From Arcuatula senhousia (Eukaryota > Mollusca > Bivalvia > Mytilida > Mytilidae), in NCBI GenBank assembly GCA_963971305.1, contig OZ020307.1, forward strand, positions 10,057,501-10,121,500: a stretch of 64,000 nt of DNA. Reading direction: 5' to 3'. This document shows, piece after piece, positions 12,001 to 27,000 of this stretch. The translations under genes and the position numbers were made by a program. Numbering within the stretch: the first letter of the stretch is position 1; every line of letters begins with the position of its first letter. The notes beneath the pieces were generated by a model. The model saw only the letters and a list, made by a program, of their open reading frames with translations, ran no database searches and was not told the origin of the DNA.

Positions 12001-15000
12001 ACTTCCTGATTACCGACTTAGTTAAAATTCAACATTATTGGTCACTTGTTGAATATTTTTGTAACTTTTTTTCAGCAACTACAAATCACAATAGCTTGAA
12101 ATTTGGTTTATGACTTCAGTTTGAGGTCCTTTATCACGAGTACTGAAATTAGGTCTGTTGGATATCTACTTCCCGTTACAAATTTCAACATTATTGTATT
12201 GTTGAAAACTTTCAATATAGTTAATTCAGCAAATACTCATGACAGGGACTTTATATTTGATATTTGACTCCAGTATGAGGTCTTTTGTCGCTGCTTTCAA
12301 AATTAGGTCTGTTGGTTATCTACTTGTACTTCCTGTTTACTGACTTAGTCAATTAAGGGAATAAGTGGTGTATACTGAGTGATCAGTGGCTCACAGTTAC
12401 GTTAATTCTTTGAGTAAGCATGGATATGTTAATCAGTATAAGAGAGAATACATATTTACTGTTCTTAGTGATGAATTAATCCTCAGGATGATAACAACTA
12501 TTAGCAGAAGTACTAATTGTGTGTTATTGATAATAATGTAATTGATCATTGTTTAAGGTGCTGATGTAAATAGAGCAACATCAACCAATGACCATACAGT
12601 GCTATCGTTAGCTTGTGCTGGAGGGCATCTAGCAGTTGTAGAGTTGTTGTTAGCCCATGGAGCTGACCCCATCCATAAACTAAAGGTTAGTTCTATTATT
12701 AATAATTTCAAAGAATAAAATTTTCTGAAATAGACAATCTGTGATATAAAAATATTAAACCAAATTTTAAAGGATTTTTGACAGACTGAAATGAATATTG
12801 ACACTTCTGTCTAAAAAGACCTCAGATTTCACGAAGTCTATTTTAACTTTAATGTAGAGTTGAGAAGTTTGTATCAGAATCTTTGAATGTGTAATTTAAC
12901 TATTTCAGGATGGATCAACCATGATTATTGAAGCTGCCAAAGGAGGACATACCCAGGTTGTGAAATTGTTGTTAGAATATCCCAATAGAGTGCTAATGAA
13001 TGGTTCACCTGAGATTGATCAACTGCCAGAACCACATGAGGTGAGTAGGAATACTGATTTACTGCAGAGGAAGTATACTAGATGACTCCTGTACTTCTTT
13101 TAATGCCCTGCCTAGGAAAGTAGATAGGCTCATTGTGTTCAGATCTTTTTGTGATCCATCCCAAAAATATATACCTGATTTGAAATGGATTATGATAAAC
13201 AATCTCATTTCAGATTGTATAACATGTCGATATTTCAATTCATTTGTAGTTATTTTTCCATGAAGGATGCAGGCTGATTTGAAACATCATTCACATGTGC
13301 ATCAGGATATGAACATACAAAATCATCATAGAATTATTCCTGAAATGAGCTCAAGGTTAGGTGCTTCTTAAAAAGGGCTTATAGGAAGCAGAAATTGTTC
13401 TTGTTATTGAATTATGTAGATAAATGTTATTACTCCAAAATAGAAATTACAAACATAGTCATTAAAAAAACACATTTTAAATTTTCATTCAACCTTATGA
13501 GGTAATTTATCAATATGAACACTGTCAAAAATATTACAGGTAACAGTTCATTATAAGAAATACATAATCTAGTATTGTCATTTCTTTTTCAGGCAAGAGT
13601 ACCAGTCCAGGGTTTAGGGAACATAGTTCCACCCAGTGATCCGGACTCTGCCAACTTTATCACCATTCCTCCAGGTATAGCTATGATTACAGAAAAAGAA
13701 ATTTGATCCATTGTACAATAAAGTTGGGTTAAACAGTGTACCAGATATTCTCTATTTGTCCAATGAAGTAATTAAATATATAACTGGACCAACAATATTT
13801 AGCTGACATTTCCAACCAGTCTTGTCTTTATATTTCAGTTACTATAGACTTGGGCTTAAGTGCTAAAACCATTATTGATAGGCATGGTTGAATATTTATA
13901 TTAGATGTAAATGCAAATAACTCAAAAGTAGTTAGCACCCAGAAAGTTTCTAATAATTTAACATAGAAACACTTTGAAACCTTTAAGGTGTTAATGTAAT
14001 GGATAAGAGGAAAAAAATAACATTCTAATATGGGTCCCCGGAAAGAACAATAGAAACCATGGCGACAAGCCATGTTTAAATTCCAATAAAACACAGGTCA
14101 ATGTCACAGTTCATTTTGCAACGTCATTATATGATTTTACACTGAAATTGCCGACGTCATAAAGGATCATTTGCACATAAACGTAGCAAGAAACAACAAA
14201 ATGGCTTCTGTAGCATTGTACACTATAGGTCTTTGAAAACACAAAATTGTCATATTAGAATAGAAATAATTCATGTCCGGCCTTGGTTTATTTTCGATTT
14301 AACCATGGGTGCCCATTATTTTCGTGTATTTAACCCCTCGCTACACTCTGGGTAAAATATCCACGAAAATAATGGGCACCCATGGTTAAATCTCCATTAA
14401 ACCACGGGCGGCCATGAATTATTTCTTAATTCACATGAATTTATAATATTCTTTTCTTGTTTAATTTCAGGTGTTGTATGTGCAAATAAAAAACCTGTAG
14501 AAAAAGAATTAAACATTGCTGCCAGAAATAATGAGCAACAAATCCTGAAAAACATGCAGAACTCAATCAAGAGAAGTCACAACATGACCAATGGTGGAGG
14601 GAAGGTCAGCAAACCATCAAGTACCACGACAACCTCTCCATCCACCCCCGTAGAAAACCCTGCCTCTAACCTAGAATTAGTAGACAATGTCCAGTCAGAC
14701 CAGACAGTAGATGTCAAGGCCACAGAAAGGTTAGAGGCGATCATTAATAACGTGATGGCCACTGAACTGGACAACTCTGCATCCACGAGGGAGGAGCAGA
14801 TTGTAAGGAAACAGCAGATTCTACAGGAGTTAAAAAAGGTGGAGAAAGAATTGCAACAGAAAGCCCAGGCTCAACTGATACTGAGTGCTCAACACCAGAT
14901 GGAACATCATCAACAGCAACAACAACTTCAACAAGTCATTCAACAAGGTGCCAAAGCATTACAGAATAAGTTAGAGGCTCAGATTAAGAGAAAGCAGGAG

Positions 15001-18000
15001 GAAATGACATCACCCGATGATCTAACCATGGAAGAACTTGGTATAGAATCCTCAGTTGACCCTGAACCTTCTAATGACCTGGATAAACAGATCAGCAATA
15101 TCCTCACCACTGATGGGTCTACAGCGGTGGGTCAAATTGTCTTTCCTAATATCCCTTACGAAGGTCTCATACCAGTCACCTCTAGTCAACAACCTGAGGA
15201 CGGGACGTTGATGTTGGAGAGTAAAGAGATGTGGGCAAGAAACACCCCTAAACGTAACATTACCAAAGGTACACGGACGGCAAGGAACAACCAGACTGTG
15301 ACCTCTACCACTTCAACTGTTACAACCTCCACTTCTATAGTCAATGGAAGCCTGACACCAGAACAAGAAAATGGTAGGTAGACCTTGAAATGATTGATAA
15401 TATATGTTAAATGTTATCTATAACTGAGGCCATGAAATGATGGATATTATATCTATAGCTAAGGCAGCCTCTTTATACTAAAAACTTTGAATAATTTCAA
15501 TAAAAGAAAAGCTTAAAAAGCAAAGAAAAGCTATATAGATATTTAGATCCATAAAACCCCAAGACAAAACCAAAAGATATTGAAGACAACAATACAACAC
15601 AGCAATTACAATCAGCAACACATTACAGAAAAATGGAGTTGCTCCAGACAAGTTAGTCTCACCCATTGGAAAACCAATGATTTGTATAGGATATGTCAAA
15701 TAAAGCAAAGGAAGACATTAAAAAATGCATGAAAAACCTGTGTTCAGCTGATGAATCAAAATTTAAAAGTAGAAGTTTTCTTAAGACATTTTTTCTGCAA
15801 GTGAATTATATTTGTTCTAGCACATTAATATGTATAAATTATGTATCCTTTATCATTTCAGCTATTGCTCAAGGGATACCTCTCACCAATCCAGGGGCAT
15901 TGACTCTTGCATACAAACAGCAGATCCAGCAGATATCTGTCAGACAACAACAGCAGATACAGGTCCAACAACAACCAGCCCAACCTTTACAGTTCCCCCA
16001 GTTAACCCTTACCCCAGAACAACAAGAACAACTCCTTCAGATGTTGTCTCAGCCAAACTTCCAACAACAACAACTGGCCTCCCAACACATTCCTGTAGCT
16101 GGACAGCAGATTGTTCAGCAGCAAGCTATTGGACAACAGCTTAGCCAGCTCCAACCGTACATCCAGCAACAACCACAGGCATTCATCCCCCAACCTCTGC
16201 TCCAGCCTCATCTCATATCACAACAACAGTTGTCTCAACAGCAACAACAGCAGCTATTACAACAACAGCAACAGGCACAACTTCTCCAACAACAACTTCA
16301 ACAGCAGATAAAGCAACCAGCTCCTGTACCACCCACTACCATGCCCAAAAACCAGAGACCAAAACGTCACCTGTACAATACCAACCAGACGTTCCAGGGG
16401 ATAGAGACAATAACACCACCCCCTTCAACTCCTCTGACACCCAATCCTTCACCAGCGTCTCCTCAGAGTATCTCGCCACTGGGTGCTCCGGTGGACCTTG
16501 ACTCCCAGACTGAGAGTAATCATGATACAGCATTGACTCTGGCTTGTCATGGTGGACATGCTGAACTTGTCAGCTTGTTACTGTCCAAAGGATCAGATAT
16601 TGAGCACCGGGACAAGAAAGGTAAAAAATCCATGATGTAGGCCTTATTCATGAAAGCATTGTGTACCCAACGGAAAGCTTATATATTTGTTATTTATATG
16701 GAAAAAAGTTGAAGGCTTTGAATTTTGAAATCTGCTGTTTAGATTCTAAAAAGACTTAAAAATTCTGGGTAGTGACTAAATATTTTATTGAAACTGTTCT
16801 AACTTGTATCCCAGTTGTACAGTGAGTGATTCCAACATAAATTCTGTAAAATACAACTTTCAAAACAATGTATTATTAAATGATCTGCAAAAGTTTATGG
16901 TACATTATACTTTTTTTTTGTAAATGAAATACATACATGTATCTTGATGATAATTCAAATATTATTTACAGGGTTTACACCACTGATACTAGCAGCCACA
17001 GCAGGACATGTAGATGTTGTAGAGATTCTCTTAGATCATGGAGCAGACATGGAGGCCCAGTCAGAGAGAACCAAAGACACTCCTTTGTCACTGGCATGTT
17101 CTGGTGGCAGATTTGAGGTAAATTTAGATTGTTAAACACTTGGAAGTAAAGGAATTTTTATAAGAAGCAGGGTTAGAACAATTAGTTACCAAAACTGTTT
17201 AAGAGTATCATTCAACATGTTGATGAACACTCATTAAGTATACATTTGCAATAATTTGGTACATTAAACAACACTTTCTTCTGCAATAATAACTTTGTTG
17301 TAATGCTTGCCATCATTCAATAAGTGTAATTTGTTTGTCAAGACAAAATTATTGAAGTTTTGTTTTCACATTGTCTTCAAAGTGAAAGAGTTTACTTTAT
17401 GATTTGTAAATATTTTCCAGGTTGTAGAATTACTTCTGGGTCGTGGTGCCAACAAGGAGCATAGGAATGTATCAGACTACACACCACTAAGTCTTGCTGC
17501 GTCTGGTGGCTATGTTAACATCATCAAACTCTTACTGTCTCATGGTGCTGAAATTAACTCCAGGTATGTAACAATTTTATATGGAAAAGAGTAGTATATT
17601 GGGTAAATTAAGTACCCGCGTACTTGGGTGAAATCATAAAATCGTGAAAATAAGAACGCAAGTAACTTATTGAAAATGTGTTGAGTTCATGTTGAAAATT
17701 TTGTACAAACCAAAGATATTATGGGCATTTGAATCTTGAAGTCAACAAAAATTAAAGATATCAAAGACAATTACATTACATTGTACTAAAGACACATTAC
17801 CTAAAACTTTCATCAACATAAGGTCATAGAAATTGAAAGAAACCTGTGTTATGCCTTTGTGTTGCAATAGATATGAATATAACTTGTTTGATGTTAGATA
17901 AATATCACAATAATATATACCATTGCTGTTTAAATGTCTACTTAAACTAGCAAAGTTTTTTCTATAGTCTTATATCTCATTAATTTCAGGACTGGCAGTA

Positions 18001-21000
18001 AGTTGGGCATTTCACCATTGATGTTAGCTGCCATGAATGGTCATACAGCGGCAGTCAAACTCCTCCTTGATATGGGTAGTGATATCAATGCTCAGGTAAG
18101 ACTGATCTTTCTATTATATCATTTATTGATAGCATGTTATACCTCCACTTTTAAGAGAGAGGGTTATAATGCAATCACCTTGGTTTTAAAGCAAAATTCA
18201 ATAGAAAATAATTATTTTCATTTGTAGTCTTCCCATTTTATAAATAAACTCGCAAAAAAGCTTACTTTGAGAAGAAATTTGATTGATGTTTCATTGATAT
18301 GTTTAATTTTCAGATCGAGACAAATAGAAACACAGCATTAACTTTGGCATGTTTCCAAGGACGTCATGAGGTTGTTAGTTTACTGGTTGACAGAAAAGCA
18401 AACATAGAACACAGAGCTAAGGTAATCATATGAGTAAATATTTCATAATAATCAAAATAGACCAATTAAATATCCTGTCTATTATGTTTTATGAAGAAGT
18501 AAATGATATCTTCCACAATTTTAAAAAGAATTTTATATAAATTATCAAATATTAATACGATTAGTATCAGAGATTCATTTTCGACTTGAAACTCAAATGC
18601 TTTATGACTGAAAAGAATTGTTATTGCCTCCCAGTAATTGGCCCTTTTAAATTTTCCTCTTATTTCACTATATTGACAATATATTGTGTCGATTGCAGAC
18701 TGGTTTGACCCCCCTGATGGAAGCAGCCTCTGGTGGTTATGTAGAAGTAGGACGAGTGTTGTTAGACAAAGGGGCTGACGTCAACGCTCCACCAGTACCT
18801 TCCTCTAGAGATACAGCATTAACCATTGCTGCTGACAAGGGACATTATAGATTTGTGGAACTGTTGTTATCAAGGTATAGCCATTAATCAACAGAATATC
18901 AATGTTTATTGGATTATAGTTATCTTGTAAAGAAATGTTTCTCTCAAAAATTGAAAAGTGTGTCCAGATAAAGTTATAGAAAGGGCTTAAGAAGTAAAAA
19001 TTTTGCATATTTATTTATTCAAAACATAATGTAAGTCTACAGATTTTGACAATTTATCCAGAAGTAAAGGATATTCCAATTTGTCTATTTTCATTTATGT
19101 ATCTTTGTTTTATTTACAGAAGTGCTCAAGTTGATGTAAAGAATAAGAAAGGGAACTCACCTCTTTGGTTGGCATGTAATGGTAAGTATGGTTATTTTTG
19201 TATGCATTTTAAGCAAAAAAAAAAGTGAAGTATAAACTTACTGTGGATTCATTTATTTTCATGGGTACCAATTTTCGTGGTTTGATGAACAAGGACCATT
19301 TCATGGATTCTTAAATTCGTGGTTCTGAAGTCTACAGAATACAGGTCAATGTTAAATTTCCTTTTCATGGGGTATCAAATTTCGTGAGTCTAGGCCATCC
19401 ACAAAAACTGCGAAAATTGATACCCCACGAATAATAATGAAACCACAATGTGAATGAATTTTAAATTTGAAGCAATTATGTGAGATGATGTAAGTAGAAA
19501 TACTTTGTTCTAGTATCATAAGCCAAAATTATATAACCTTATTGTAGGTGGTCATCTGGATGTAGTCCAATTGCTGGTTTCTGCCCATGCTGATATTGAT
19601 AGTCAAGACAACAGAAAGGTCTCCTGTTTAATGGCCGCTTTTAGGAAAGGTCATGTTAAGGTCGTCAAATGGATGGTCAAACATGTCAATCAATTCCCAT
19701 CTGACCAAGAATTGTCAAGATATATTTCTACTGTTCAAGATAAGGTAAGTGTTACATAAAACAGGGCTTTGACATAAGGGATAGTTTTCTATGTCCATTT
19801 GTCTAAAACTTTCAAAAGTTTATTTATTTAGAAGGGGAAAGGAAGTGACTTGCAAAATTATTGATTGTGCATTTTTTTGCTGTATTCCCTTAAAAGGATT
19901 TAATTATTTATTTTGTTCAAGATACTGTTTTCTTTGATGCAATTGCATTTAAGGTTCTTAAAAAAAGGTTTTGGCATAAAAGTAAAGTAATAAATGTTGT
20001 TTTGATCCAATGATATGGGACCTAATAAGCTACATTTGTGGTTTCAGTAATAGTTATTTTATGGTTGTATTTTGTAGGAATTGGCAAAGAAATGCCAACA
20101 GTCCATGGAAGTTATTGTTAGTGCTAAAGATCGCCAAGCAGCGGAGGCAAATAAAATTGCTTCAAGACTTCTAGAGGAGTTAGATAAAGAAAGGGAAACA
20201 CAGGAAAAGAAAAAGGCTGTAGCAGCAAAGAGACGTGAAAAGAAGAAACAGAAGAAAAAGGAAAAGCAGGAGAAAGAAAAAGAAACAACTACGTAAGTTA
20301 TTTTGTTTTAACTCTAGGTTTCTGAAACATAACTTTGAATGTCTTTTGATAAATTGAAATTATGGGCTTGCACACATTAAAGCTTGTGAGGTAAGAAAGA
20401 AGACAATTGATTATGGGTTCAAAAGTTCAAAGATCAAGGTTACTAGGTTCAAATAGTAAGCTTTCTTGCTTCAGTAACTCAAGAAAAACAAATTTTGAAA
20501 TAACATTTTACTTCTTAAAGTATATATACATTAAAGTTTTCTGTATTTATCATTTGCAGTAAGAATTCCACCCCAGAGCCAGAGAATGATAGCGATAAGA
20601 AGGATGAGGAGGAGATAATAGAAGACTATGATGAACCGATCCCAATCGAGCCACCATCAGCCACGGTGACATCAACTATAGGTATTGCTCTACCTACTGG
20701 TAATGAACCCAAGTACTCCAAAGCTGGTCGTAACAAGAACAATAGAGCAGAGACAACAGTAACAGCTGCAGAGTCCAAGAAGAATAAGAGAAACAAGAAA
20801 GAAAAACCTCTGGATGTTGATGAAGCTATTTGTAATGCTACATCAACATTGACGATTTCTACAAAACCCATACCTTCAACCACTGTCAGTGATAATAACA
20901 ATAAGATCAAGAGGAAGAAGGATAAATCAGATGTCTCTCTTAAATCTACAGGTTTGTAGACAACGAAAAATACTATGAAAGAATTTTAACATTAGAAACC

Positions 21001-24000
21001 TACTACCGTATAGCGGGTAATTTTCGCGGCATGCAAATTTCACCATTTCATACCAAATGACTAAGTTGTTATTTACGCTGACATTTATTTTCCTGATACA
21101 ATAATATTCTCAATACAAATTTATGTTGATTCTATTATATGCGGGTTCTAAATTATGCGTTAGAGTAATCATCGCGAATATAGCGAAAATTAGAACCTCA
21201 CGAAAATTTCCCACTATACAATAGTATTTTCATGATTTAGTTGGTTTGTTTCTTTTGATATTTGGTTTCTAATTAGGAATGTCAGGCGGCAGGGATATAC
21301 ATGTAGTTTTTATCACTTCTCAGCAACTACTAATTACAGCCTCTTTATATTTGGTATGCAGCTTCAACATGGGATCCCATACTGTGAGCTTCGATTTCAG
21401 GTCTGTTGCTCTTTTACTTGTTAAACAAAATCAGCCATTTTTGACTTGGACAGATTTTTAGGGGTGTTAAATTAATGGATATTGTCAGCATCTTTAATTT
21501 GTACTCTTTTTACCTGCGTCGCCGAAGGCGAAAGCAGGTCTAGTAGTCGGGTCACTCCGTCCGTCCATCCGTCCGTCCGTCCGTCTGTCCGTCCGTCCCG
21601 CTATGGGGTGCCTGTCTTGTGTAATCTGAATCTCAAAAACCAAACACTAGATCTTTCTGAAATTTTACACAGTGATTACAGATATATTGAAGATGTGCAC
21701 CTCCCTTTTTGGGGTCATTTTATATTTTCGTTTAGAAATTAGGGGCCCAAAAGGGGCCAAAAAAGCGACTTTCTAATTTTTTCCCACAATAACTTTTGTT
21801 CTGGTTGACCAAATGCTATGAAACTTTACAGTAATGTTATTTACCATAAAAGGAAGGGTTGGGCTGGTTTTGGGTGTCCCCTCTTTTTTCGTTTAGAAAT
21901 TAGGGGCCCTAAAGGGACCAAAAAAGTGACTTTTTAGCTCACCTGGACCGAAGGTCCATGTGAGCTATTACCATCACTTGGCGTCCGTCGTCGTCGTCGT
22001 CGTCTGTCGTCTGTCGTCGTCGTCTGTTAACAATTTTTCAAAAATCTTCTCCTCTGAAACTACCAAACAGAATTTAATGAAACTTGGTATGAATGATCCT
22101 TAGGGTGTCCTGCACCAAACTTGTGTTTTGATTTTTAATCCGTTAAAAACATGGCCGCCGTTACTAAAAATAGACTAGGGGGGTCAGACTACTGTTTTTG
22201 GCTTATAAATCAAAAAGTATAAGAGATAGAGGAAATCTGAGGCCACGCTACTGATTCAGCATCAAAAGCTCTACAAAAGTCTCCATTTGGTCAAAGTTGT
22301 CAGATGACCCCTTATAGGGGTTACGGCCCCTTAAAGGTGAAAAATAGCATTTTTTCATGTTTTTGGCCTACAGAATGAAAACTATTGCAGATAGAGATTA
22401 GCTGTTGCTTGCTTAAATGTTCAGCTCATTTAGCTCTACGAAAGTCTCCATAGGGTCGAAGTTGTCAGATGACCCCTTATAGGGGTTACGGCCCCTTAAA
22501 GTTGAAAAATAGCCATTTTTCATGTTTTTGGCCTACAGAATGAAAACTATTGCAGATAGAGATTAGCTGTTGCTTGCTTAAATGTTTAGCTCATTTAGCT
22601 CTACAAAAGTCTCCATAGGATCGAAGTTGTCAGATAACCCCTTATAGGGGTTACGGCCCCTGAAAAATGGCATTTTTTCATGTTTTTGGCCTACAGAATG
22701 AAAACTATTGCACATAGAGATTAGCTGTTGCTTGCTTAAATGTTCAGCTCATTGAGCTCTACAAAATTCTCCATAGGGTCGAAGTTGGCAGATGACCCCT
22801 TATAGGGGTTACGGCCCCTGAAAAATAGCGATTTTTCATGTTTTTGGCCTACAGAATGAAAACTATTGCAGATAGAGATTAGCTGTTGCTTGCTTAAATG
22901 TTCAGCTCATTTAGCTTTACAAAATTCTCCATAGGGTTGAAGTTGTCAGATGATCCCTTATAGGGGTTACGGCCCCTGAAAAATAGCCATTTTTCATGTT
23001 TTTGGCCTACAGAATGAAAACTATTGCAGATAGAGATTAGCTGTTGGTTGCTTAAATGTTCAGCTCATTTAGCTCTACAAAAGTCTTCATAGGGTCGAAG
23101 TTGTCAGATGACTCCTTATAGGGGTTATGGCCCCTTATAGGTGAAAAATGGTGTTTTTGGCCTATAGAATGAAAACTATTGCAGGTAGAGAAAAGCTGTT
23201 GCTTGCTTAAATGTTCAGCTGATTTAGCTCTACAAAAGTATAGGGTCAACATCAGGACCAGGTGAGCGATTCAGGCTCCTGGGAGCCTCTTGTTTATTTG
23301 TTTCCACAATTACTTTTGTTCTGGTTGACCAAATGCTAAGAAACTTTACAGTAATGTTACTTACCATAAAAGGAAGGGTTGGGCTGATTTTGGGTGTCCC
23401 CTCTTTTTTCGTTTAGAAATTAGAGGCCCAAAGGGGGTCAAAAAAGCGACTTTTTAAATTTTTTCCACAATAACTTTTGTTCTGGTTGACCAAATGCTAT
23501 GAAACTTTACAGTAATGTTACTTACCATGAAAGGAAGGATTGGGCTGATTTTTGGTGTCCCCTCTCTTTTTGTTTAGGAACGAGGGGCCCAATAGGGGCA
23601 AAAATGTGACATTTTTTATTTATGGTCCGATTTAGAAATTTTTTTTACAAGTTTATTTTGGTCATATATTGGATACAAAATGGAGGATACAATTTTTTCT
23701 TGACCCACCTTTTCTGTTTAGCAATAAGGGGACCAAAAGGGGAAAAAAATAATATTGGGTGGCATGTGACAAATATGCTTTGTAAGTCCACCATAGGTTC
23801 AGACCTGTTTACCCCTACGATTTGGCCGTAGTTTCTACGGTTTTTGCATTACAATTACGGTCTACGGTTTCTCCGTGAAAAACTACGGTCACGGCAAGTT
23901 TTTATAAAAAATTCGTTTCGCTGAAAAATCGGTAAAATCAAGTTTCGTTTCGTGTAACAATCTTTAATTTTTAAACTTCCGGTTCACTATGTCTGCATCA

Positions 24001-27000
24001 AACGGAGCTTGATCCAATGAAAATTGTAATGAATTCAAGCATCCACGTGAGACATTCTCCCAAGTTGGAGGAAAAAAAGAGTAAACAAGAAAAATTAATG
24101 GTAGAATAACATTGAAAATGCCAAAAAAAGGCCGAACGTCCGTTTTGTACTTAACATTTTCAAAGCCCTAAACTCTTTTTGGTGATTTGGTACAAAAACT
24201 ACTGGTAAATATGCAAAACTACTGGCACTTGGACTAAAAACTACTGGCACACCAAAAATAGGGTAAACAGGTCTGTAGGTTGCAAGTGTCAAAATATTTT
24301 GACTGTCCATATTGGGCCTAGAATGTACAGGGTTCAACGTTTTGCCGTGCGACGCAGGGCCAGACATCGATTGGTCTTGTTTTTATCAAAAATATTCTGT
24401 AGATATCAAATATATTTAGACATCCTTTTGTATGATATTTTAGAAGTTAACTGCACATAATTCTATGAACATTGTATTTGATTTTATAGGCATTGGAGAT
24501 TTAGATGACTTCGGAACATTACCAGACAAGTTGAAGATAACTGATAAAGAAGTGGAAAAACTCAGAAAAAATGTGGAAAAGACCAAAATCTCCAAAATGT
24601 AAGAACTGATACTTATCTCATTCCACAAAAGATCTGATGTAATTCATTATCTTAAAACACCAGCATTTTGCCATTATTATGTCGCTTGCAATGTGTTGCA
24701 AAGCGTCATATAGGAATCACTTTAATACTATCTGTTGCCGTCCTGCGGCATCACAAAAATTTCAGTCCCAGTTTTCCAACAGTTCTTTAACAATCTTACT
24801 TAAGTTGAATTCATTTGATGAGAACAAAATTTACCATCTATTATGATTTAAGTTCTTTATATTTTCAGTGACAACAAGCATGAAAATCAAGAAAAGATAA
24901 ATATAGACATGGTACACCAGCACAAGACTACCCCTGCATTATCTAGTCCTAAAAAGGGTCAGAAAAAGGAGGATGGATGGAAAGAAGTCATGAGAAAGTA
25001 AGTACTAGAAGACATGAATAACTGTCTTATATAACCAGTCTTTAAAAGATTCAGAAAAAAAGACAACAACCTGTAAGAAAGCTTCAAAAGAACAATGTTA
25101 CAGTTAGGTGTATATAGAAATTTTAAAAAGTTTCTTGGGAGCTTTTGTCCATTTTTAGCTCACCTGGACCGAAGGTCCATGTGAGCTATTACCATCACTT
25201 GGCGTCCGTCGTCGTCGTCGTCGTCTGTTAACAATTTTTCAAAAATCTTCTCCTCTGAAACTACCAAACAGAATTTAATGAAACTTGGTATGAGTGATCC
25301 TTAGGGTGTCCTGCACCAAACTTGTGTTTTGATTTTTGATCCGTTAAAAAACATGGCCGCCGTTACTAAAAATAGACTAGGGGGGTCAGACTACTGTTTT
25401 TGGCTTATAAATCAAAAAGTATAAGAGATAGAGGAAATCTGAGGCCACGCTACTGATTCAGCATCAAAAGCTCTACAAAAGTCTCAATTTGGTCAAAGTT
25501 GTCAGATGACCCCTTATAGGGGTTACGGCCCCTTAAAGGTGATAAATAGCATTTTTTCATGTTTTTGGCCTACAGAATGAAAACTATTGCAGATAGAGAT
25601 TAGCTGTTGCTTGCTTAAATGTTCAGCTCATTTAACTCAACAAAAGTCTCTATAGGGTCGAAGTTGTCAGATGACCCCTTATAGGGGTTACAGCCCCTTA
25701 TAGGTGAAAAATAGCCATTTTTCATGTTTTTGGCCTACAGAATGAAAACTATTGCAGATAGAGATTAGCTGTTGCTTGCTTAAATGTTATGCTCATTTAG
25801 CTCTACAAAAGTCTCCATAGGGTTGAAGTTGTCAGATATCCCCTTATAGGGGTTACAGCCCCTGAAAAATAGCGTTTTTTCATGTTTTTGTCCTACAGAA
25901 TGAAAACTATTGCAGATAAAGATTAGCTGTTGCTTGCTTAAATGTTCAGCTCATTTAGCTCTACAAAATTCTCCATAGGGTCGAAGTTTTCAGATGACCC
26001 CTTATAGGGGTTACGGCCCCTGAAAAATAAAGATTTTTCATGTTTTTGGCCTACAGAATGAAAACTATTGCAGATAGAGATTAGCTGTTGCTTGCTTAAA
26101 TGTTCAGCTCATTTAGCTTTACAAAATTCTCCATAGGGTCGAAGTTGTCAGATGACCCCTTATAGGGGTTACGGCCCCTGAAAAATAGCATTTTTTCATG
26201 TTTTTGGCCTACAGAATGAAAACTATTGCAGATAGAGATTAGCTGTTGCTTGCTTAAATGTTCAGCTCATTTAGCTTTACAAAATTCTCCATAGGGTCAA
26301 AGTTGTCAGATGACCCCTTATAGGGGTTATGGCCCCTGAAAAATAGTGATTTTTCATTTTTTTGGCCTACAGAATGAAAACTATTGCAGATAGAGATTAG
26401 CTGTTGCTTGCTTAAATGTTCAGCTCATTTAGCTCTACAAAATTCTCCATAGGGTCGAAGTTGTCAGATGATCCCTTATAGGGGTTAAGGCCTCTGAAAA
26501 ATAGCAATTTTTCATGTTTTTGGCCTACAGAATGAAAACTATTGCAGATAGAGATTAGCTGTTGCTTGCTTAAATGTTCAGCTCATTTAGCTTTACAAAA
26601 TTCTCCATAGGGTCGAAGTTGTCAGATGACCCCTTATAGGGGTTATGGCCCCTGAAAAATAGTGATTTTTCATGTTTTTGGCCTACAGAATGAAAACTAT
26701 TGCAGATAGAGATTAGCTGTTGCTTGCTTAAATGTTCAGCTCATTTAGCTCTACAAAATTCTCCATAGGGTCGAAGTTGTCAGATGACTCCTTATAGGGG
26801 TTACGGCCCCTGAAAAAAGCGATTTTTCATGTTTTTGGCCAACAGAATGAAAACTATTGCAGATAGAGATTAGCTGTTGCTTGCTTAAATGTTCAGCTCA
26901 TTTAGCTTTACAAAATTCTCCATAGGGTCGAAGTTGTCAGATGACTCCTTATAGGGGTTATGGCTCCTTATAGGTTAAAAATGGTGTTTTTGGCCTATAG

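Larger units (their letters stand above)
6564..13040 (+). other. ANKHD1: Mask ankyrin cluster 1 (exons 4-13)
   Basis: Exons 4-13 encode residues of about 161-666, a continuous ankyrin array with the family pattern of TPLMEAA and TALTLAC helices ending in LLxxGA. From the vertebrate family about 15 repeats are expected, and the spacing here fits. Sequence is very close to vertebrate ANKHD1 (for example NMPADSFESPLTLAACGGHV and QTEETQETALTLACCGGF). The array ends in exon 13 with a diverged last repeat followed by a Pro/Glu-rich exit. Introns interrupt repeats at different positions, so exons do not map one-to-one to repeats. Confidence 0.92.

Noticed and set aside
16002..16533. Minus-strand and alternate-frame open frames over the Gln-rich exon.
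   Set aside because: They are shadows of the Mask CAA/CAG tract, in the wrong frame for the flanking conserved exons.
24680..24770. GTCGCTTGCAATGTGTTGCA then AAGCGTC hairpin with a nearby CCGTCC, a possible further pearl-like start in Mask intron 26.
   Set aside because: The layout is suggestive, but the intron is short and no right end or core unit is visible.
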